A stretch of DNA of 8,327 nucleotides from Lachnospiraceae bacterium (GTDB lineage: Bacteria; Bacillota; Clostridia; Lachnospirales; Lachnospiraceae). The position numbers were made by a program, and so were the translations under genes. The notes beneath the pieces are model-generated. The model saw only the letters and a program-made list of their open reading frames with translations. It was not told the origin of the DNA and did not search any database. The stretch covers positions 1 to 8,327 of the forward strand of contig JAGDCK010000208.1 in the NCBI GenBank assembly GCA_017958585.1, read 5' to 3'. This document shows, one piece after another, positions 1 through 4,204 of the stretch. The stretch's first letter is position 1, and every line of letters starts with the position of its first letter.

Positions 1-662
1 CGGGGACCTTCATCTGTATCGAATACGATTGTCTCTTTCTTTTTCTTTACTTCAACGGGAACGATCTCCTCCTTGAAAGCACCTGAAGCGATAGCTGCTG
101 CTGCCTTCTGCTGGCTCTTAAGAGCAAACTCATCAAGCTCTTCTCTTGTGAGTCCCCACTGCTCTGCGATATTGTCCGCAGTCTTGATCATATGATAATC
201 ATTGAATGCATCCCAAAGAGCATCCTTGATCATTGTATCTACCAATACACCATTGTTCATTCTGTATCCGTAACGAGCCTGAGGTACAGCATAGGGAGCC
301 ATTGACATGTTCTCCATACCACCTGCTACAACGATGTCTGCATCACCTGCCATGATCATCTGAGCTGCCTGGTTAACGCAGTTAAGACCTGATCCGCATA
401 CAACGTTCATGGTTACAGCGGGTACTTCAATGGGAAGACCTGCCTTAAGTGTAGCCTGACGAGCAACGTTCTGACCGAGACCTGCCTGAATTACACATCC
501 CATATAAACCTGATCTACCTGTTCGGGAGCAACACCTGCTCTCTTTAATGCCTCTCTGATCACGATTGCTCCAAGCTCTGCGGCAGGAGTTGTGCTGAGT
601 GTGCCGCCCATGGTACCGATAGCGGTACGACAAGCGCCTGCTAAAACAACTTTCTTAGCCAT
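1..662 (-). CDS. thlA: Acetyl-CoA acetyltransferase (thiolase), C-terminal part beyond left edge
   Basis: Biosynthetic thiolase that condenses two acetyl-CoA into acetoacetyl-CoA in the cytoplasm, the first step of the clostridial butyrate pathway. The first 220 codons are visible; the family is about 390 residues. The protein begins MAKKVVLAGACRTAIGTMGG. The nucleophilic cysteine is Cys89 in the motif NVVCGSGLN, followed by VAGGMENMS near residue 110, both hallmarks of the family. The catalytic His and second Cys of the C-terminal half lie outside the window. The ATG at 662 is preceded by GGAGG with 7 nt spacing, so the start is firm. A promoter lies 75-105 bp upstream, and hpf upstream ends in its own terminator, so this gene starts a separate transcript. 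In relatives hbd, bcd and etf genes often follow, but here that region is off the edge. A degradative or ketoacyl thiolase is less likely. Family assignment is very sure; the exact symbol is less so. Confidence 0.95.
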   Translation of the reverse strand, partial: MAKKVVLAGACRTAIGTMGGTLSTTPAAELGAIVIREALKRAGVAPEQVDQVYMGCVIQAGLGQNVARQATLKAGLPIEVPAVTMNVVCGSGLNCVNQAAQMIMAGDADIVVAGGMENMSMAPYAVPQARYGYRMNNGVLVDTMIKDALWDAFNDYHMIKTADNIAEQWGLTREELDEFALKSQQKAAAAIASGAFKEEIVPVEVKKKKETIVFDTDEGP

Positions 663-706
663 TTCTTTACCTCCAATGGAAAAATTAAGTTTTTAAGTTT
701 GATTGA

Positions 707-726
707 TTGTTAATTTTTTATCACAA
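707..726. promoter_or_regulatory. Rex-like inverted repeat at the thiolase transcription start
   Basis: Plus strand shows TTGTTAA (707-713), six bases, then ATCACAA (720-726), which is TTGTGAT on the other strand. Both arms resemble half-sites of the redox repressor Rex (TTGTTAA / TTGTGAA), which is known to control thl and butyrate genes in clostridia. The centre is 2 bp longer than the usual 4 bp, which weakens the call. It lies just downstream of the predicted +1, where a repressor would block initiation or early elongation. Confidence 0.35.
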
Positions 727-737
727 CAATTAAGCCT

Positions 738-766
738 ATTTTATCATAGGAAAAATCCATTTGCAA
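738..766 (-). promoter_or_regulatory. Promoter of the thiolase gene
   Basis: Read on the minus strand: -35 TTGCAA (766-761), a 17 bp spacer and -10 TAAAAT (743-738), preceded by TGA as an extended -10. This predicts a start near 731 and a leader of about 70 nt. It lies between the hpf terminator and the thiolase start, as an independent sigma-A-type promoter should. Confidence 0.65.
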
Positions 767-816
767 CTGGTTTTTCACACTAAAGGGGTAAATTAAACAT
801 TTATGGAAGCTGCACC

Positions 817-849
817 AAAAAAAGGAACCGGATTTTTTTCCGGTTCCTT
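817..849 (-). terminator. Intrinsic terminator of hpf
   Basis: Perfect 11 bp stem (822-832 with 839-849, AAGGAACCGGA and its complement) around a six-base loop. On the minus strand a run of seven T follows (823-817, partly overlapping the stem base). It begins about 25 nt past the hpf stop codon. This is a textbook Rho-independent terminator, and it separates hpf from the thiolase promoter. Confidence 0.92.
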
Positions 850-874
850 CAAAGTTCTTATTACATTTTACATA

Positions 875-1399
875 TTAATCTTCAGGTTCGATGAGTCCGT
901 AGGTATCTGCTTTTCTCTTATAAACCACATTTACCTGATCGGTCTCCGCATTGATAAATACGAAGAAGTTGTGTCCCAAAAGTTCCATCTGGATGCAGGC
1001 ATCCTCGGGATACATGGGCTTGATGTCGAATTTCTTGGTTCTGACGATCTTGATCTCCTCGTCATCCATGTAATCGTTGTCAACGAAGGTCTTGCTGAAT
1101 CCTCCGTCAAGCTTCTTGTTAACGATCTTTGTCTTGTATTTCTTTAACTGTCTCTCGATGATCTCTTCAACAAGATCAATGGAAACATACATGTCGTTGC
1201 TGACCTGTTCGGATCTGATAATACTGCCCTTAACGGGGATTGTAACCTCTATTTTCTGTCGCTCCTTTTCAACACTTAGAGTTACGTGTACTTCGGTATC
1301 GGGATTAAAGTATTTCTCAAGCTTGCCTATCTTCTCCTCCACTGCACTCTTGAGACCGGGTGTTACGTCAATGTTTCTGCCTACAATAATAAACTTCAT
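875..1399 (-). CDS. hpf: Ribosome hibernation promoting factor, long form
   Basis: Binds the 30S decoding centre and dimerises ribosomes into inactive 100S particles in stationary phase or stress. From the ATG at 1399 the protein has 174 residues, normal for the long form. Residues 1-97 are the S30AE fold (start MKFIIVGRNIDVTPGL; later NDMYVSIDLVEEIIERQLKK). A variable linker covers about 98-116. Residues 117-172 are the C-terminal dimerisation domain with MELLGHNFFVFINAET and YGLIEPE. Two earlier in-frame ATGs (1408 and 1405) directly abut the SD, so the third ATG, 9 nt from AAAGGG and giving the conserved N-terminus, is chosen. In many Firmicutes hpf sits next to secA; here it is monocistronic, with its own promoter and terminator. 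Confidence 0.95.
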   Translation of the reverse strand: MKFIIVGRNIDVTPGLKSAVEEKIGKLEKYFNPDTEVHVTLSVEKERQKIEVTIPVKGSIIRSEQVSNDMYVSIDLVEEIIERQLKKYKTKIVNKKLDGGFSKTFVDNDYMDDEEIKIVRTKKFDIKPMYPEDACIQMELLGHNFFVFINAETDQVNVVYKRKADTYGLIEPED

Positions 1400-1408
1400 A
1401 TGCATCAT

Positions 1409-1414
1409 CCCTTT
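1409..1414 (-). promoter_or_regulatory. Ribosome binding site that decides the hpf start
   Basis: AAAGGG on the minus strand (1414-1409). Three in-frame ATGs follow at 1408, 1405 and 1399. Only the last has workable spacing (9 nt) and matches the conserved MKF start of the family. Confidence 0.7.
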
Positions 1415-1434
1415 CGATGTTTTATTGTACGATA

Positions 1435-1464
1435 ATTATACCATGTCACCACACAATTTTGCAA
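1435..1464 (-). promoter_or_regulatory. Promoter of hpf
   Basis: Minus strand: -35 TTGCAA (1464-1459), 18 bp spacer, -10 TATAAT (1440-1435) preceded by TGG as an extended -10. The predicted start near 1428 gives a leader of about 30 nt. The perfect -10 makes this a strong call. Known hpf genes are often also controlled by a stress sigma factor, but no such site was recognised here. Confidence 0.75.
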
Positions 1465-1490
1465 TAATTTAAGAGTTTTTTTACATCTTT

Positions 1491-1509
1491 TTGACATCAG
1501 TTATGTCAA
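1491..1509. repeat. Perfect 7-5-7 palindrome upstream of the hpf promoter
   Basis: TTGACAT (1491-1497), spacer CAGTT, ATGTCAA (1503-1509). It lies 27 bp upstream of the hpf -35 element and has the size of a dimeric transcription-factor site. The regulator is unknown. Confidence 0.45.
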
Positions 1510-1510
1510 T

Positions 1511-1530
1511 GGAAAAAGCTGTCTTTTTCC
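1511..1530. repeat. AT-rich hairpin
   Basis: Perfect 8 bp stem GGAAAAAG / CTTTTTCC (1511-1518 and 1523-1530) with loop CTGT, immediately beside the palindrome at 1491-1509. It is weakly stable and lacks a clean T run, so a terminator role is doubtful. Confidence 0.35.
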
Positions 1531-1605
1531 GTATTTTCCAATTTTCATAAGTTCTCTATAAAACAGGTGTTCACATTTTTCCCACCTCATTTAAGGGTAT
1601 TTTTC

Positions 1606-1678
1606 TGTGGATAATGTGGACAACTCGGTGTATAAAGCACTTTTTTGGTTAAAATCGCGATTCATAAGATGTGGATAA
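1606..1678. promoter_or_regulatory. Cluster of DnaA-box sequences
   Basis: On the minus strand the consensus DnaA box TTATCCACA occurs exactly at 1614-1606 and 1678-1670. A one-mismatch box TTGTCCACA (1623-1615) directly abuts the first, and a two-mismatch copy TTATACACC lies at 1635-1627. All four share one orientation. A run almost purely of A and T follows at 1680-1696, and a 10 bp palindrome AATCGCGATT lies within the cluster (1653-1662). Tandem same-strand boxes beside AT-rich DNA are typical of replication origins and of DnaA titration or reactivation sites. No dnaA, dnaN or rpmH gene is present, so the origin role is open. Confidence 0.55.
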
Positions 1679-1709
1679 GTATTTTATATTTTTTTTCGAT
1701 TGTATCCTA

Positions 1710-1724
1710 TTTGTCATTGACAAA
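1710..1724. repeat. 15 bp palindrome TTTGTCA-T-TGACAAA
   Basis: Perfect 7-1-7 inverted repeat on the far side of the AT-rich run from the DnaA boxes. It could be a regulator site; no promoter or gene can be tied to it. Confidence 0.35.
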
Positions 1725-1859
1725 GGTGGTATTGGCAAAATTGCACACATGATTTTCACGAATAGTACTTTACTCACACAAAATCCTGTTAGAAAATAGT
1801 CAAACAATTACAAATACTTTTCAAGTTAAAAAACATCAGTCAAAGTAAACCGCAAAGCT

Positions 1860-1895
1860 TTTGTGTAACAGGAAAAAACTTTCCCGTTACACAAA
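1860..1895. repeat. Long imperfect hairpin downstream of the NlpC/P60 gene
   Basis: Outer 10 bp stem TTTGTGTAAC / GTTACACAAA (1860-1869 with 1886-1895), one A/C mismatch, inner 5 bp stem GGAAA / TTTCC, loop AAAC. It lies 3 bp from the GC-rich hairpin at 1899-1926, making a tandem structure. No clean T run follows on either strand. Confidence 0.5.
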
Positions 1896-1898
1896 GAC

Positions 1899-1926
1899 GA
1901 AGGACCGCGCCCCCGCGCGGTCCTTC
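1899..1926 (-). terminator. GC-rich hairpin, probable terminator of the NlpC/P60 gene
   Basis: Perfect 12 bp stem GAAGGACCGCGC and its complement around a CCCC loop, 67 nt beyond the stop codon of the minus-strand hydrolase gene. It is by far the most GC-rich spot of the intergenic region. The downstream minus-strand sequence GTCTTTGTG is only moderately T-rich, so termination may be partial or assisted by the next hairpin. Confidence 0.6.
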
Positions 1927-1993
1927 AAACCCCTATTATATAGTTTGATGCAACACTCTCTGGGAACCGTCCCGTATCGAGTGAAAGTTTCAT

Positions 1994-3163
1994 TTAGAAA
2001 ATACGTCTGATGGCCAGGATCTTTCTGTAATCGGCATTTGAAACGATGATACCTGTACGCTTGTTGGATGCGTGCACGATCTGTCCGTTTCCGATGTAGA
2101 TTCCCACATGTCCTGAGTAGCAAACGATGTCTCCGGCCTGAGCATTGTCAAGTCCGTCAACAGCTGTACCCTGTGATCTGTCAGAGCTTGATGAATGAGG
2201 AAGGCTTACACCGAAGTTAGCATATACACTCATTACAAATCCTGAACAGTCTGTACCGTTTGTAAGGCTTGATCCGCCGTACACATAAGGATTACCCACA
2301 AACTGAAGTCCATACTCTGCAACCGCAACTCCGAGTTCGCTTCCCGAACCCACCGCATAATTTGTGGTGGCGGTTGACGATGAACTTGATGTGTTATTGT
2401 TTGAAGCAAGTTTCTTTTCGGCAGCCTTCTGAGCTTTCTTTCTCTCGGCTTCCTCTTTAGCAAGTCTTGCCTGTTCCTCTTCCTTTGACTCCGCCTGCAC
2501 GAATTCGGTGTGGATGGTCACATAATCCTTTGACACCCAGCCGGATCCCTCAACGGTATCAACCTGTGCCCAGTCACCCTCTTCAGCGGTTACCACAAGG
2601 TCATCATCAAGGGGAACCATTCCGATGATCCCTGAATCTGTTGTGGCTTCCTTTCTGACAAAAAGTGTGGTGGTGGTCACTGTGGCGAATCTGGTGCCCA
2701 CCTGCTTTGCAAGCTCTATGGCATCGTCGCCTGTCACACAGTACTCACTCTTTACATATCCTGTGACTGTTCCCGATTTGATAAGGCTCCACTCGCCCTC
2801 AACGGAAATCAGCTCACCAACCGAATTGTTGTAAAGCTTTCCGAGTACCTCTCCCGAGCTGTCGGGAATACTTCTTATATTAATGTAATTGGAAACCTGA
2901 GCGATAACGAGGTTACTGAAATCCTCCTCTTCCTCTGTCTCCGGAATCTCTATATCATCTTTTTCAATAATTGGTGCAATCTTACTCTTATCTGACTTGG
3001 ATGATGCCAGGCTCTCAAGCTTGGTACCCTTGTTGAGTGCAAGCTCCAGTCCTCCTGCGGGGAGCACACTCGAATTTGTTGCCAGTGCTGTAATTGAATT
3101 GCTACCGAAAGCAACAGCGAATGCAAATACAAGAGCCATTGCCCTTACGGTCTTAAACTTCAT
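1994..3163 (-). CDS. Secreted cell-wall hydrolase: two SH3b domains plus NlpC/P60
   Basis: Exported endopeptidase expected to cut peptide stems of peptidoglycan. Of 389 residues, 1-28 form a signal peptide (Lys/Arg start, hydrophobic core, cleavage probably after TALA). Bacterial SH3 domains at about 86-143 and 158-220 likely bind the wall. A charged Glu/Lys/Ala coiled coil (about 224-254) and a Ser/Thr/Asn linker (255-270) lead to the NlpC/P60 domain (276-389). Its catalytic triad is visible: Cys306 in TDCSGF, His352 in SGHVGIYIG, His364 in VHAS. The start at 3163 has GGAGG 5 nt upstream. It is transcribed alone from a good promoter and ends in a GC-rich hairpin. Relatives act in cell separation or wall turnover; the exact bond cut cannot be told. 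Confidence 0.93.
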   Translation of the reverse strand: MKFKTVRAMALVFAFAVAFGSNSITALATNSSVLPAGGLELALNKGTKLESLASSKSDKSKIAPIIEKDDIEIPETEEEEDFSNLVIAQVSNYINIRSIPDSSGEVLGKLYNNSVGELISVEGEWSLIKSGTVTGYVKSEYCVTGDDAIELAKQVGTRFATVTTTTLFVRKEATTDSGIIGMVPLDDDLVVTAEEGDWAQVDTVEGSGWVSKDYVTIHTEFVQAESKEEEQARLAKEEAERKKAQKAAEKKLASNNNTSSSSSTATTNYAVGSGSELGVAVAEYGLQFVGNPYVYGGSSLTNGTDCSGFVMSVYANFGVSLPHSSSSDRSQGTAVDGLDNAQAGDIVCYSGHVGIYIGNGQIVHASNKRTGIIVSNADYRKILAIRRIF

Positions 3164-3246
3164 AAATTCCTCCGGTAAAACCTATGGTTACTTATGCTTT
3201 TTGTTTCTCGTATCTAAATGTTACAAAATTATTAAATCCGTTAACA

Positions 3247-3276
3247 AATATAACATTATCCGGGGCACTTTGTCAA
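3247..3276 (-). promoter_or_regulatory. Promoter of the NlpC/P60 gene
   Basis: Minus strand: perfect -35 TTGACA (3276-3271), 18 bp spacer, -10 TATATT (3252-3247) with an upstream TGT. The 17 bp reading gives TTATAT. The start near 3240 predicts a leader of about 77 nt, too short for a ydaO-type riboswitch, which precedes some genes of this kind. Confidence 0.75.
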
Positions 3277-3291
3277 TGCATAGCGTTGACA
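3271..3291. promoter_or_regulatory. Inverted repeat overlapping the -35 element of the hydrolase promoter
   Basis: TGTCAATGC, ATA, GCGTTGACA: 9 bp arms with one mismatch around 3 bp. The left arm is the -35 element itself, so a dimeric regulator bound here would cover it. No known family site was recognised with confidence. Confidence 0.45.
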
Positions 3292-3394
3292 TTTTTACCA
3301 AAATTTCTCCAAAAAACATAACTTTTTCGCCATTTTGACCTTTTTAAATCCGGAGCGGACATATTTTTGTAATATTCTCTCCCCGAATCTATGA

Positions 3395-3400
3395 TATACT
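3395..3400 (+). promoter_or_regulatory. Extended -10 promoter of the short-chain dehydrogenase gene
   Basis: TATACT preceded by TGA forms an extended -10. No good -35 is seen at 16-18 bp, so the promoter may be weak or activator-dependent. The start near 3407 gives a leader of about 54 nt. Confidence 0.5.
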
Positions 3401-3404
3401 TATG

Positions 3405-3431
3405 TTTGAAAATATTGTATTTGATTTCAAA
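3405..3431. repeat. Inverted repeat at the dehydrogenase transcription start
   Basis: TTTGAAA (3405-3411), 13 bases, TTTCAAA (3425-3431), immediately downstream of the -10 element. It could be an operator or a leader hairpin. In such AT-rich DNA chance is also plausible. Confidence 0.25.
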
Positions 3432-3460
3432 AAAAGGATGATTTTTATAAAGAGGTTAAT

Positions 3461-4177
3461 ATGAAGAAAGCTTTGATAACAGGAGCAAGCCGCGGTATCG
3501 GTGCGGCGTGTGCAAAACGCTTTGCAGAGGAAGGGTATGACCTTGTAATAACCTGCGACAGATCCGTGGATGAACTTGAAAATGTTGCAAAATCATTACA
3601 TGAAGAGTTCGGGGTAACGGTGAATGCCATAAGATGTGATGTCTCGGATGAAGCTTCCGTGCAGCGCCTTTTTAAAGGTTTGGAGTCGTTAGATGTCCTT
3701 GTAAACAATGCAGGCATCGCTTATTTCGGGCTTCTCCACGAGATGACCTTTGATGAGTGGAAAAAAGTCCTTGGCACAAACCTGGACAGTGCATTTTTAA
3801 CTTCAAAGATGGCCATCCCCCTGTTTTTAAAAAACCATTCGGGAGCCATAATAAATGTTTCCAGCGTATGGGGAAATGTGGGCGCTTCAACCGAAGTAGC
3901 TTACAGCGCGTCAAAGGGAGGCATAAATGCTTTTACAAAGGCTCTTGCAAAAGAGCTTGCCCCCAGTAATATCACCGTCAATGCGGTGGCCTGCGGTGTG
4001 ATAGATACAAAGATGAATGCCGTTCTCTCCGATGAAGACAGAAGCGCTCTTATGGATGAGATCCCTGCGGGACGCTTTGGAAGCCCGGATGAAGTTGCGG
4101 ATCTGATATTTAAGATCGCCACATCCCCCACATATATGACAGGACAGATAATAACAATAGACGGAGGCTGGTATTAA
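3461..4177 (+). CDS. FabG-like short-chain dehydrogenase/reductase
   Basis: Cytoplasmic Rossmann-fold oxidoreductase of the classical SDR family, closest in appearance to 3-oxoacyl-ACP reductases. The 238 residues match the family's usual 240-250. Visible motifs: cofactor loop TGASRGIG (7-14), Asp60, NNAG (82-85), and the catalytic tetrad Asn107, Ser135, Tyr148 and Lys152 (YSASK). The C-terminus ends in the typical DGGW. Arg11 and Arg34 suggest NADP(H) rather than NAD(H). The ATG at 3461 has GAGG 5 nt upstream. It stands alone, with no fatty-acid genes beside it, so it may reduce some other keto substrate; the fabG symbol is therefore withheld. It is divergent from the hydrolase gene and convergent with the TPR gene, ending in an overlapping terminator. 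Confidence 0.92.
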   Translation: MKKALITGASRGIGAACAKRFAEEGYDLVITCDRSVDELENVAKSLHEEFGVTVNAIRCDVSDEASVQRLFKGLESLDVLVNNAGIAYFGLLHEMTFDEWKKVLGTNLDSAFLTSKMAIPLFLKNHSGAIINVSSVWGNVGASTEVAYSASKGGINAFTKALAKELAPSNITVNAVACGVIDTKMNAVLSDEDRSALMDEIPAGRFGSPDEVADLIFKIATSPTYMTGQIITIDGGWY

Positions 4178-4191
4178 CCGGCCTCCGTTTT
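4162..4191 (+). terminator. Terminator overlapping the end of the dehydrogenase gene
   Basis: An 11 bp stem (4162-4172 with 4177-4187, one G-U pair) with loop ATTA, then TTTT and further T-rich sequence. The left arm is coding and the TAA stop (4175-4177) lies in the loop. It also sits between convergent genes, but on the minus strand only a weak T-rich tail follows, so it probably serves mainly the plus strand. Confidence 0.85.
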
Positions 4192-4204
4192 ATTAATGCA
4201 TTAT

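Larger units (their letters stand above)
1409..1859. other. AT-rich non-coding region upstream of hpf
   Basis: No convincing reading frame on either strand. Besides the hpf SD and promoter it contains a TTGACAT/ATGTCAA palindrome, a small hairpin at 1511-1530, a DnaA-box cluster (1606-1678), a palindrome at 1710-1724 and long T and A runs. Nothing recognisable was found in 1725-1859. No known riboswitch or small RNA was identified by eye. Confidence 0.6.

Noticed and set aside
803..1147. Plus-strand reading frame of 114 codons across the hpf region
   Set aside because: It lies antisense to hpf, has no SD, starts within or next to the hpf terminator, and encodes no recognisable protein.
1077..1472. 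Plus-strand reading frame of 131 codons across the 5' half of hpf and its promoter
   Set aside because: It is the complement of a well-supported gene and promoter, with no SD and no recognisable domain.
3164..3246. ydaO-type (cyclic di-AMP) riboswitch in the hydrolase leader
   Set aside because: Such elements are known before wall-hydrolase genes, but the predicted leader is only about 77 nt and shows no matching stem pattern.
3190..3260. WalR-type binding site (two TGTWAH half-sites 5 bp apart) upstream of the hydrolase gene
   Set aside because: TGTTAT and TGTTAA half-sites are present on the minus strand, but they are 3 bp apart and so do not fit the known spacing.
4162..4191. Bidirectional terminator also serving the TPR fusion gene
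   Set aside because: On the minus strand the hairpin is followed by TCTATTGTTATT, not a solid T run, and the structure runs into the dehydrogenase coding sequence. A minor effect is possible but not supported.
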